Shown here: piece by piece, positions 51,645 to 63,656 of the stretch | Numbering within the stretch: position 1 is the first letter of the stretch | Layout: each line of letters opens with the position of its first letter | Source of the DNA: Caprimulgus europaeus | Lineage: Eukaryota; Chordata; Aves; Caprimulgiformes; Caprimulgidae | NCBI GenBank assembly: GCA_907165065.1 | Contig: OU015523.1 | Coordinates: forward strand, 121,399,523 to 121,463,522 | DNA length: 64,000 nt | Direction: 5' to 3' | Position numbers and translations under genes: made by a program | The notes under the pieces: model-generated | Databases searched by the model: none | What the model was told of the DNA's origin: nothing | What the model saw: the letters and a program-made list of their open reading frames with translations, nothing else

Positions 51645-52641
51645 TATTATGCTGAGCAGCATTCTGCCACCATAGGGTAGATGAGATGGATGACTCTATT
51701 AGTATCTGCAGAGTTATTTTTAATTTATACTAGCATGAAAGAGAGGTGAATGGGGTCCTTAACTTCTTATTCCTGCCTTAGTCATGGACTTTCTCTGTGA
51801 CCTTGTGAAAATTGCTTTATCTGTTACTTTCCTGGTATGTAAAATTAGGATGATCACACTCACACATGGCTATGAGGTCTAATTAGTAAGTGTAAAACAC
51901 CATGAAATCCCAAAATCTTCTGATGGAAGATGCAGGGTATAGTTATCTTGGGATAAAGATGATTAAAGGAGGTTGTGCTAACATAATTGAGAAATGATGC
52001 TTAGGGGGAAGTGAAATGGCCCATATCTGCAGATGAGGAAAGGAGAATCAGCAGTCTGTAGCTGTTGTCAGCAGACCTCAAGTCCACTGGCAGGAGTATG
52101 TCTACAAAGGAGGTGTGGACAATGAAATGAATCGCTTAGCAGAGTTCAGAAACAGGTGAAATGCTGTAGATTAGTAGGATTATCCTAGGAAAAACCCTTC
52201 CACAATTATCCACCTGGAATTCGTCTGACCTGATGGATCTTTCGCAGCTTTTTCCATCACCATTTCTGAAAGATTCACCTGTGTAACATTTTCCTGTGAA
52301 CATTTTCATTCCTGAACATGCAAGACACGTAGTTATTAGAAAACCTTTTCCTTCCAGCAGTTCACCAAATGCCATGCCCTTCTCCAGAAGCAAGCAGGGA
52401 TTTCTAAATTGCATCATGTGCCAATTGGAAGTGCCTTCTGTGGAATGGTGCCAGCAAAAAGCTCCTGATAATCAGGACTCCCACATGTCCAACTCTCATC
52501 CCATCCCTTTTGAATGCCATGAAATGTATTGTTTCCAACCAAACCAGTGGTCTTACTCTTTCATGAGTGAGAGTCTTCTATTCATCTCATAATTGCCAGG
52601 TTGCCTTCACTTTCTGACTGTCTTGCTTTTTTCCACCCCAG

Positions 52642-52796
52642 GCATCACCGTGGACAAGTTTGGGCTGATTTACTTTGTGGATGGCACTATGATCAGGAGG
52701 ATTGATCAGAATGGGATCATCTCAACTGTATTGGGTTCCAATGACTTGACATCTGCTCGTCCTCTCAGCTGTGACTCCGTCATGGACATTTCTCAG
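52642..52796 (+). CDS. TENM4: TENM4 exon: NHL propeller blade
   Basis: This 155-nt exon starts with two bases completing Gly, then has 51 codons: [40 protein letters not shown] and [30 protein letters not shown] is a classic NHL blade. The acceptor is gcttttttccaccccag and the donor gtaagatg. The intron before is phase 1 and the one after phase 0. It follows an 11.5-kb intron, the longest in the window. Confidence 0.96.
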
Positions 52797-55700
52797 GTAA
52801 GATGATATTTTGGTTGGGTTTTGACAGAAGAGAAGCCTATGCCTTCACCCTAGCTGCATGTCTGTGTGCCTCCCCAGGTTTGAAAAAGAGGTAAGAGCTC
52901 AAGGAGAATTACATCTCTTCATATTTTGTGGTATGAAAATGACTGGGTCAAAAAGAAAGATCCTACAAAGACTGAAGGAAAGTTCTAACTGACTTAACTC
53001 AGAGATCTCTGGGGAAAGAGATTTTAAAGATGTCCTAGCCACAGAAGAGACTTCTTTCAGAGCTTCCAATCAGCTAGGAGACAGATTCCTGGGAAGTCAG
53101 ATTTCATTAGGCTCATTTCTCGAGAAACCAGTTGCTTTCAACTACAAAGACCAGCCAACCATACTCATTTCAGCAGGGCTATATGCCATGCTCTGTTATA
53201 ACAACTTCGCTAACCATGGGGTTTTTTTCTTTGCTTCCCCCCATCTTAATTTGGCCCAGCACAATTGTAGACCTGAATCAAATTAACATCTAGGAAATAC
53301 TGATTGGAGGCTGTGGTGCCAAAATTAGCAACAGCAGGAAAACAAGAATCTTGAATTGCATCAGATTGCAAATTGGTTGCAGCTACCATCATGCTGGGCT
53401 TTTAAGTCCTGCTGCTTAAAGGTGGAGGGGAAAAAAAAAAGGAAGAAAAAAGAGAGAGAAAAATATATCTCAGTTTGATGATTGCCTTGCTTCTGAATGG
53501 TGCAGAAGAGAAATCTCTTAAAGCCCAGTGCTCAGTTTTGTGGGGCATTGGCCAACGTGTCAAATGGTGCCAGTTTTGAGATAGTGTCCTTTGAAAACTT
53601 TGTGCCACTTGTTGTTTTCCTGGCTACAGGAATGTTGCCCTCTCCTATGAAAATATAGATCATAGCTGGAGGGCTAAGTACTGTTATTTAGCCACAATAG
53701 ATGTCAATGGGGTTTCCTTTTTGTAACTACCTAGATAATTTCCATGCTCCCATATGGAATCTGTTCTTCTTGGTTTTCCCTCTAATTTGAAAAGATTATT
53801 TTTGCTTCTTTGCAACTGATTCCCACTGTCTGCAATTTATGGACAAGCTGAAATTATGAGTTTAAAAGCTCTCATGCCTTCTATAGAAGCAAATTTTTCT
53901 GGTTAAAGGCCATCTTGCAGTATGTTTCTCATCCTACAGGGATAGTTTTCTTCTTTATCTGAATTTCAGGGGGCAGTTACCACAAGACTATTGTGGATTC
54001 AGGCTTTAAACATTATTTTCTCACAGGTTATGTGGCTCCTATGTATACCAACATTATATTTAAACATTTCTGAGATGAGCTAAAATGTGTCAGCTGGAGA
54101 CTCCTTCTTTCCCTTCAGAAAATGAAGGAAGCCATTCTTAAATTAACTTGTACTGTGGTGGACAGATTAACCAGGACTGTTCTGGACAGATGCACTGAAG
54201 ACAAGTTTAATTTAAAAAAAAAAAAAATCCAAACTAGGCAAAGAAAACCCAGCTGGGGAAGTAGCTTTTCATCATTTACAGTGGCTAGAAGGGTCTTTTC
54301 TGTCAAGTCTCTGAGGCTCCCTGGGACATGGGGCCATGAAATATTTAGCTGGCAATGTTGACAAGGAATGGTTTTTAAGAAATTGGAAATTCCCTTGTCA
54401 GTTCAGAATAAACTCTGCTCTTGATGCTAACTCAGGCTGCAGGGCTTAAAGACCACTGGAAGGGATGGAGGCATGCATTATTAAAGAGAAAACCACAGGC
54501 TATAATGTTTTACTACAGGAAGGGTTAAAATAGGCCAGGAGCTGAGAAAAGGAAGGTGATTTTGAAAAGAAAGACTCAGACTAGGCAGAGCTCAGCACAC
54601 TGCTTAGGCATGAAAATGAGCTTCACAAGCCCAGCCATTAGCAGGTGCAGTGAACTAAATATCTTGTATCTGATGTTCTTAAAAAAAAAAGGAAAAAAAA
54701 GTTGAAAAGGGATTTAAACATGAATAGAAGCATCAAAAATAAAGCATGGCTGTGGCAGAGATGTCCAGCTACAGGCTTTAAAAATTTGAATCATCTGTGT
54801 GCCTCTAGATCTTACCTGCTTTCTTCCTGTTCTTACTTTTAAATAAAACCACAGTGAGTGATATTTTGCTGGACTTGAGCCTGCTGGCATCTACTCCTTC
54901 TTCTTCCAATGAGGTTGCCACCTTACAGATGCAAAATATCCCCCCAGACTTAGTCACCTCAGACAAACGAGCAGCAGCAGAAACTGAGATGGGCAGTGGG
55001 AGAGGAAGGTTTGCAGCAAAGAAACAGGGAGATCCTGGGATTGCACAGCCTTGAGTGTGCCCAGATCCCAGAGATCTCTCTCTCTCAGCACATCACCCTG
55101 TTGGGTACAGAGAAAAACACATGAGTGAAGGGAAAATAGCAAAAAGTGGCCAGGTTCTCCATCCCTGGAGTCATTCATGGCCAGGTTGGATGGGACCCTG
55201 GGCAGCCTGATCTAGTGGTTGGCAACCCTGTCTACAGCAGGGGGGGCTGGAACTGGAGGAGCTTTAAGGTCCCTTCCAACCCAAACTATTCTGTGATTCT
55301 ATTATGCTAAAAAAGAAAAAAAACCTGAAAACCACTGTGAAGACACAAGTATTTTATTCGATGCATTTAATTGCCTGAGTTTCTTATGAATTGCTATTTT
55401 GCATTTTTACAGCATCAAGCACAGAATAGGTGGTTACAACTTGGACATACACACATGCTGACTCACCTACCAGTTTTGTGTCTGTCCCTCCTTGTCATTT
55501 ACCCAGAGAAATTGGGCCATTTGTCTGGAAAATCCTTTAGTAAAAGGATCATTTTTTTTGTTTGACTGATTTCATAGTATTTTACACAAAATTCCCAGTC
55601 CTGGGGCAATGCTATCAAGTTCAGGGTCCACCAATTCAAAGAGCCTAGGTTGTTTTGGAGAGGGGAAATCCCATTTGAATCTTTGGGTCTTCTTGTTTGC

Positions 55701-56070
55701 TCCTGCATTCCCTGGGCACTGATGCCCTTTCCCACAGCCCCTAACACCTCACACCAAGGTAGAGAAGCGAAGCAGAGAGAAGCCATGGTGCAGAGCAAGA
55801 GTTGAGAAGGGTCTGCCTCCTCATCTCTCTGCTCCCACCAGTGCTGCATTGCAGAGTGGGGATGTCCATGTGTGTTGCCCCCATGTGACAAGGAGCTATT
55901 CACACCAGGGTTGTGTCCTCAATGGCCACCACACCAAGCACTACCGTGTTTCTTTTACCCTTTCTCCCTTTAATCCATGGTGAAACACCTTCATTGTGAT
56001 TTATTAGAGCAATCTCACAATGAAAAAAGGTCTTGTTAGAATAATTTCCTTGTGTTCTTTTACCCTGAAG
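52797..56070 (+). other. TENM4: TENM4 intron, phase 0, 3.3 kb
   Basis: The intron runs from donor gtaagatg to acceptor ttttaccctgaag. It contains a short sense CR1 tail at 55149 and several A-rich runs (about 53430, 54210 and 54680). An open frame on the - strand at 55499-55903 has no recognisable domain. Confidence 0.87.
55149..55302 (+). mobile_element. CR1 LINE 3' tail, 0.15 kb
   Basis: From ggttctccatccctggagtc through gctttaaggtcccttccaac to ctattctgtgattctattat, about 0.8 kb upstream of the 56071 exon. Confidence 0.91.
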
Positions 56071-56948
56071 GTTCGTCTAGAGTGGCCCACGGATCTGGCG
56101 GTCAATCCGATGGACAACTCGCTCTACGTCCTCGACAACAACGTCGTGTTACAGATATCTGAGAACCACCAAGTGCGCATCGTGGCGGGGAGGCCCATGC
56201 ATTGCCAGGTGCCAGGCATGGATCACTTTCTCCTGAGCAAGGTGGCAATCCATGCCACCCTGGAATCTGCCACCGCTCTGGCCGTCTCACATAACGGGGT
56301 CCTGTACATTGCTGAGACCGATGAGAAAAAAATCAACCGCATCAGGCAGGTCACCACCAATGGTGAGATTTCTCTTGTTGCTGGAGCACCAAGCAGCTGT
56401 GACTGCAAGAATGATGCAAACTGTGACTGCTTCTCTGGGGACGATGGCTATGCCAAGGATGCCAAACTCAACGCGCCGTCCTCCCTCGCGGTGTGTGCAG
56501 ATGGGGAACTGTACGTCGCTGATCTTGGAAATATCCGAATCCGGTTTATTCGGAAAAACAAACCGTTCCTCAACATGCAAAATCTGTATGAGTTATCCTC
56601 ACCCATAGACCAGGAACTCTACTTGTTTGACACCAGTGGTAAGCACCTTTATACTCAGAGCCTTACTACTGGAGATTATCTTTATAATTTTACTTATTCC
56701 GGAGATGGAGATATAACCCTGATCACTGACAATAATGGCAACTTAGTCAATATCCGAAGAGATTCTACAGGGATGCCCCTCTGGCTGGTAGTACCTGATG
56801 GCCAAGTCTACTGGGTGACAATTGGTACCAACAGCGCACTCAAGAGTGTAACAACACAGGGGCATGAGGTGGCCATGATGACATACCATGGCAACTCCGG
56901 TCTTCTTGCCACCAAAAGCAATGAAAATGGTTGGACAACGTTTTATGA
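56071..56948 (+). CDS. TENM4: TENM4 large exon: end of NHL propeller and start of YD shell
   Basis: This 878-nt exon has 292 complete codons plus two bases. It opens [20 protein letters not shown] and carries further blades [20 protein letters not shown] and [20 protein letters not shown] followed by GNIRIRFI. Between them is a Cys-rich loop, [20 protein letters not shown]. From about residue 175 the YD-repeat shell begins: [12 protein letters not shown], then [20 protein letters not shown], with later repeats ending [26 protein letters not shown] contains a glycosylation sequon. The acceptor is tgttcttttaccctgaag and the donor gtaagtat; splitting GA|gtaagt predicts Glu from GA plus the next exon's G, as in other teneurins (FYEYD). 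The Met at 56020 that opens the frame is intronic and is not a start. Confidence 0.97.
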
Positions 56949-59900
56949 GTAAGTATATTACAAATATTATGCTGCTGACTTCATGCTGTGTTCTCTGAAC
57001 CATGCAAGGCTGATAGAATTTAATTCCCTGAACAGAATTATTGTCCAAATAAAATGACCAGAACAGACAATTTTAGATCTCACACAAACACTTTGTACTA
57101 GAGGTAAACACGTTAGAGTCTAAATAAGCTCCCTGTACCAAGTCAAGAGTCAGACAGTTTCTGCTGAGTTTTTCTGAATCAGTGAAGTAATTTGGACACC
57201 TGGTTCTCCTTAACTATAGTTGGGATTGGGGATTTAGGCTGCATGTCAGAGAATTTTGATTGGCTTTGGAAAGCCTTGGAAGTGTGAAAGTTCCATCAGA
57301 TCCTCTTTTTTGCAGATTTTCACCTACTTCCTATGCTTCAGGGTCTTTCTTGAGCCTGTTTGAAAAGGCTGATGCAGAATGACAACTGTCAATGAGTAAT
57401 GACAGCTTGCTCAGAAAACAATCCTGTAATTAATGGACTGCTCTGTTTCTATTGTTGTAATTGGCTTCACTAAGCTGTAAATTAGTCTCAGTTCAAGACT
57501 AACTCTGCCCCAAAGAGTTCTGTAAGCAGAGAGAAGACAGGATGCATTGAAAAATCCAGAGAGGGCAGTGACTTGAAGATTTGAACTTCTTTTTTGTATT
57601 ACTGGTAAGAATTCCCTGCAAATAAATACCATGAAGACAACACACTTCTGATATCAAATAGGAAAAAAGTAGGTAACTCAGTGAAGGGCATCTAGAAGGA
57701 TGGTCTGCAAATTCACCCTGCTGCTGAGAATCCTTTCCTCTCTCTCTTCCTTAGTTTCATCTTTATTTTCAAGTCTAGCCTCTTTGAAATGCTCCTTTTA
57801 GTGCATGATTTCACATATGGTTTGAATGGTTACATGGAAGTATTCAGCTTACCATAATAATAGACCCATTGCCAGAGTCTGATTTGGCTAGAATAGACAG
57901 TTCCCAAGATTACAAAGAAAACTGAGAAAAAAACCCAAGAAACTGAGGGAAGGAAAGCTGGTTAAACCCACACACTCGTGTGTTAGACATGCGGTTGTTT
58001 TGGTTCTTTCTTTAAAATGTTCCAGGCCCAGTTTCAAATTTCTTTGCTTAATACTCACTATTAGTGCTCCTGCCTCAAAAAGAAACTGATGGAAACTCTG
58101 TGATGAATCTTTTGAAAGGTTATTTGCATTCCATCAATGTTCTGCTTGCAATTACTAGAGCAATATTCCTCAGTGAATCAAAGCTAATACCCTTCCATCT
58201 CTTACATTGAATTTGCTTGAGGGAGGCTTTAGGGAGGAAAGAGAGGGTGTTTTTCCCTGTCAGAGTGGAAGCCTGCTATATTGTGCTAAATCAAGGAGGT
58301 ATTTTCTTTTTGCAAAGAACCCAATAGTTCCTGTGCTTGAAAACAGATGTAGCCACGGACAGTGAAGCAAACTAAACATTACAGCTAATAATGGTCAGAT
58401 TTATACCTCAAACATGTTCTTTTATTTAAAAGTGTGACTGAAAATATAAAAGGGATAGAATGAGTCAGAAGCTAAGATCCAACTTACTCTGTGGATATAT
58501 TTATAACAGTGATCCATTATTTCTTGCAATCCAACAACACAGAGCATTTGTGAAAGTCATCATTCTGGTCCTTTTATGCACTTCAGAAGAGTCATAAGAA
58601 AGCTTTTTAGAGCTAAATGGAAGACAGTAGTCTCCAGTGGTTAGGCTATGGAAATCTTGACTAGAGCAAGTCAGCACTATATGATAGCACAGCATCACTG
58701 AAAATAGAATTGAGAGTGTGTCTTCAGAGATATCTCATCCAAACCTGTGATCAGCTATCGCTGTTTAACTGTTCCTGACAGATTCTGATGCAGCCTTACA
58801 CAACCACGGGGTAAAAGTCTGTATCTGAATTAGTTCCCTCAGCCTCCCTTTGTAGGCAGTGGGGAAAAACAGGCACTTTCAAGGTGAGTTTCTTGTGAGT
58901 TGTGTCAGGTATCTACTTCAGGATGAGATGAGTTGTATTCTGAAAGTTTCTGTCTGTAAAGGTAGTGCAGAATTATTAACTCTGGTACAGATGTTTACAT
59001 TGCAGATGTCTACAATTTGGACAAATGGATCCTATCAAAGTCATCTAAGTTATTGATAAATATTACAAGTGATAACAATTTATTTACCTATCTTATTGTT
59101 GGAATGCTTTTTTATAGCCTTAGTCTAAATCTTCCTTGCCTGAATCAAAGACTGTCACTTTCCATCCTATCTGATCCTGTCCTAACTTGTCCACTAGGGA
59201 CTTGGAAAGCAGATCAGTCTGCTCTTCTCACCTGTGAAAAGTACCTATCAAATGGCTCAAGAACTTGCTCTTTGATAGCTTTCAAAAGGTAATCAGTAAT
59301 AGGGAATGATCCAATGGGGTTGTTTCTGGTGCATCATCAGGGATTGATTTTAACCAATTTTTCCATTCATAATCCAGGAAAAAAATATAAAATCAGAACT
59401 GAAAGAAATGAGACTATTAGTAAATAAAGATAAGATACTTAGATTGCTTGATAAAGTAGGTTTTGTTTAAACAAAATATGTTCTTATACAGTTTATTGCC
59501 AGGGTACACATGTAACAGGTCAAATCTGAAGAGCAAGGCTCTGCAACCTCTCATAGATTGTAGTGAGCAAAGTATCAAGTCATCCAGTGTGATCTCCCAG
59601 CATAATTCCATGGCAAATCTGTCTAGCTCATTGCTTGGATGAACAAACAAAATTAATACATGTACTCATCCCACTCTACTTGTAGTGGGTAGCAGGAAGC
59701 TGATTTTGTCCCCGTACAGCACTGATGAGACTGATACTGTCAGTTCTGATGTTTGCAGTTTTTGAAGGACAGTGAAAATTGAAGGCTGTGCAGAAAAAAA
59801 CACTATAAAAATGCATTCATGGGGAGAAAGTGCTTTATGCTGGAGAACTAAGAAGATTTGATCTATTTATCTTAACATGAAGAAGACTAGGAAGTGTCTA

Positions 59901-60792
59901 GATCACAGCATGTCAGCACAAAACTATCACCTACAGAAGGACTCTTCATCTAGCAGAGAAAGGCTTAAGAAGGGTAAGGGGCTGGAAAGCAAAGCAAGAG
60001 ACATTCAAGTTGACAGGAAGGATGATATTTTAAGGCTGAAAATACCTAACTGGTAGAGCAACCAACCATGAGAAGCAATATATTCTCCATTTGTATCTTA
60101 GATCATGACTCTGGATGCTTTTCTTAAGATATATTCTCACCAGCCAGAGGATTTACATGAGTCAAACACAGACTGCAGGGATGAGTGCAGGCATGTCAGG
60201 ATGAAATCTAAGTTCCTTGATATCCAAGAAGCTGAAGAAGACAGTGTAAAGCAAATCAACATTCAATACCTTCAGGTTATTGGTTTCTGCATCAGAACAT
60301 CAGGAATTTTAGATTGGGGAAGTTTAAGTGATTTAGAGAAATCCTGTGATCATGAGTGGCTCTGAGTAGCTTTCAGTCCTGGCTGAGGGAGAAGGTGAAG
60401 CTCATATTTCTGTTTTACTTGTGGCCAAGGAAATAAAGACATCAAATCTGACCCTGAGGTAAAGCTTCATGTATCTCACAGCATATAAGAGTTGTTTATG
60501 GGCCAGGGCAAGCTGCACACCACTGTTTAAAAAGTTAAGGGTACACGTAAATTCAGCTGGCAAGTTTACACTGCATCAGTGGCCCCATGAAGAACATCCT
60601 TACAAGATTTACCTTTACCTGACTGTCTACAGACACCATAAACCAGACACCCAACATAAAAGAGCTGCAACACTCCATGTGTACATGTCCAGCATCACTG
60701 GTTCTCATTGAGTTGTTGTTCTTACCAGGGCATTTCTCAGCCTTTATCTTAAGGGTGCAAAGAGCTGTGAGATATGGGCACATTGGTGTGAT

Positions 60793-60870
60793 GGGAGAGG
60801 AGAGATGAAAGAGGAGAGAGGAGAGAGGAGAGAGGAGAGAGGAGAGAGGAGAGAGGAGAGAGGAGAGGGA
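60793..60870. repeat. Purine heptamer microsatellite (GAGAGAG/GGAGAGA)n
   Basis: About eight uninterrupted 7-bp GGAGAGA units, all purine on the + strand, flanked by imperfect copies. The open - strand frames across it (Leu/Ser repeats) are by-products. Confidence 0.93.
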
Positions 60871-62987
60871 GTTGGGATAAGTTGATGCAGTACTGGAGGT
60901 CTATCTCCAGGACACACCAGGGAATCCAGGTCCTCCAAGGCTTCAAGCTGGGTGGGGACATTGGCTCTTCCTTCATTTCTGCAGGAGGAGACAGGTGCTG
61001 TCTTCAGGTAGTGACAGACTTGTTCACAGCACTTACAGCTCTTCCTTTCACACATCCTACACCAAAGCCTGCTGTAACAATCCTGCTTCACTGGGTTTAG
61101 CATTGAGCAAGGTTCAGTATACAACGGCGTGTAGTTTCTCTTTCTTTTAAGAGTGAAACTTAGCTCCCTGCAGTAATTAGCCTGTCCCCAAAGGCCTATC
61201 TAAGACTTCTTTGAGGGGTTTAGCATTATATAGACCTTCTCCGCCTCTGCAGAGGGCTTGACATTTGCTGTCAATTAATGCAATGCAGCTCAGCTTGTCC
61301 AGTAACTGGATTAAAGACTTGCCTTCCCGTTGAACCTGTGACAGTGATAATCAGCAGCAAAGGAAGTTGATCTGAAAACTGCCAGGGGAACAGCTTCTTG
61401 TTGTTCAACTCCTCAAGTCAAAGACAAAGGATGCTGTGTAACTACGTGCTGCATTTTTGTTGCTGCTTTTTCACTTGACCTGAAAAAATTGCTACCAGCC
61501 TTTACAAAGTTTCTTAGCAGTTGCTGTTTATCTACTCCAGAATCCAGAAATTCTTATTAATGTCTTTGTTTAAATCAAGAATACAGCAATTATCTTGATT
61601 AGCTCATTGAGATGGTATCACTGTACGTTAATTGAATTTCCCTCTGAGGCAAAGTCAAACCTTCTCTGCACTATTTAGCCCAGATGAGGCTCTTTTGCTC
61701 AGGTCCTTTGTGTGCCCAATTAGTTTCGAAGGTCACCTCCTCCCATACAGAATAAAATACTTACACATCATTGCAGCCAAGCCCAGAAATTCAAAACCTT
61801 TTCATGGACTGCCCAAGAAACAGCTCACAGCTGCTTGGAGGCCAAAGGGTCTCGTGGAGCCAGATCTTCAGGTGAGCAGTAAGGGGAGCCTTGACCCATA
61901 ACGTAGGATGCTGTTTTACAGAGAACCAAACTCTGCCAAACCTCACACACTGTAATGGGTGGAAGGTAGGAGCCAGCTGGACTGAGCATGCAGGAGGACT
62001 TTGGATGGCTTCCCAACCACTCCCAGGACTCAGCAAGGGTCCCACCCCAGCACCAGCACCGCTTGGTGCCTCTACCAATGCTCTGGTCTGGGTGAGTGGG
62101 GTACCAGAACCGGGCATTGTGGTCAGCATCCACCCCGTGGCGAGATGCAGACTCAGTCTGCCTTGTAGCTGGTACAAAGGCTTTGTAACCTTTCTTCTTG
62201 TAGTCAAAACCAGAGATAAATAACACTTATTACCTTTAGAGGAGCAGCCACCTCTTGACTCAGGGAAAAGCTAGCTTACTGCATTAATAACATCCCTTTA
62301 TCACCTGATGATATCTCAGGTCATACACTGAGTTTTATGGGATTTGGTGGTGTCTTTGGTTCAGAGTAGTTCAAGTGAGAGTCTCTTTCTGCTCCTGCAG
62401 CAGACTGGAGTATGAGAAACACCTTTGCCTTTTGCTCTCCATCCTCTTTTAGCAAGATTTCTTTGCTCCACAGTTTCTTCAACATAAAATAGTTAGATTC
62501 TCATAATTGTTCCTCTGAAGAAGTTACTGTGCAACTCCAGTAAGTGCTATGATAAAATAGTACTTTTCCAGTACTCTCACTAAGTTGTGAGGTCATGTTT
62601 TGAGCCATTGGCCTGGCCTGGAATGAATGCCTGGTGTCAGAGTTTAGTTGAGAACCGAGGGAATTATGAGTATCATAAAAGCTAGAGAGAGAGAAATCTT
62701 CCTCTTCACATTTGGGCAGTCAGAAAATTCTGCAGGCAGTGGCTACAACCTGGCCTCATGTCATTAAGGAGAGGACTTGCCCTCATACATATTTGAGTAG
62801 TATCAGTTTGTCTGTTGTAGATTTATTTTTAATGTTGTGTTTAATGTTGTTTGAAAAATGGTGAAGAGGCGAGCTTGCTCCGGGGCGGCGGGTGCATGTC
62901 TGTATAATCACACACAAAATACAGTTTGCAAAGTACATTAGGATACTTTGGCACTAAATGCAATATTATTAGAGTGCTTTTTTTCTT

Positions 62988-63003
62988 CCCCCCCCCCCCC
63001 CCC
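62988..63003. repeat. 16-base C run
   Basis: Sixteen consecutive C after a T-rich stretch. The length may be inaccurate because of sequencing slippage. Confidence 0.9.
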
Positions 63004-63656
63004 TACTCTATTTGACTTGGAGTTTCAAAAGGCTGATGAAATGTGAAAAAACTAAAATGAAGAAAGCCAGAGGCTCGGGCAAGGAATTGATTTCTGAATA
63101 GACAGCACTTAGGATGCTCTCTTTAATTCCCAAGGCCCAGGTCTCTACACAATGGTAATGTGATAAATGAAAGCTCTGAATGTTTACAAGCTAACAATTA
63201 GGCCTCATAAGCACCAAATACCATTTTAATTCTGTTCATTGAACCTTAGCTAAATACGTTTCCAATTGGGAATGGATGGCAACGGTTTCTTTTGCCGGCT
63301 TAATAATCATTGCTGTAATTGTGAGTGCTGGAGCCTTTGCAGCAGGTTTGAATGGGAGGCAGCAGCTGTGTTAGCAGGTGATGAATTCATCGCTCCCAGT
63401 GGCTGCTGGGTGCCCTCCCGTGTTTCAGGATTTCCTTCGTTCTGATGCTTTCAGAGTATTTGGAGAACACAGGAGTCTTAGGCTGTGATGAAAACTGGCC
63501 CTCCCCTAAATCCCTGAGAGTGTGGAAACAAGCCTGTGCAGCTTAGCTGCAAAATGAGGTGACTAGGAGAGATTTATCTTACTGCAAATACCTGCAGCTA
63601 CACAAGAGCCAGCTGCTTGGCCTTCATCTTCTTTCTTCAGCCATAACTTCATGGAC

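Larger units (their letters stand above)
41126..52641 (+). other. TENM4: TENM4 intron, phase 1, 11.5 kb
   Basis: This is the longest intron in the window, from donor gtgagacc to acceptor ttccaccccag. It holds five CR1 fragments (41699, 42690, 45030, 46092, 48075), including the longest, RT-bearing copy, plus a short tandem repeat at 49253 and a perfect palindrome at 51620. The 3.1 kb after 49365 is otherwise apparently unique sequence with no domain-bearing frame. Confidence 0.87.

Noticed and set aside
54115..54361. Small open frames around a poly-A run as a gene
   Set aside because: No domain, splice context or conservation signal; poly-A slippage region.
56020..56070. ATG upstream of the large exon as an internal start
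   Set aside because: The 51 bases between this ATG and 56071 are intron ending in an acceptor; the preceding exon joins VRLEWP in frame.
60744..61124. Minus-strand 126-codon frame with Leu/Ser repeats
   Set aside because: Its repeated part is the translation of the purine heptamer satellite.
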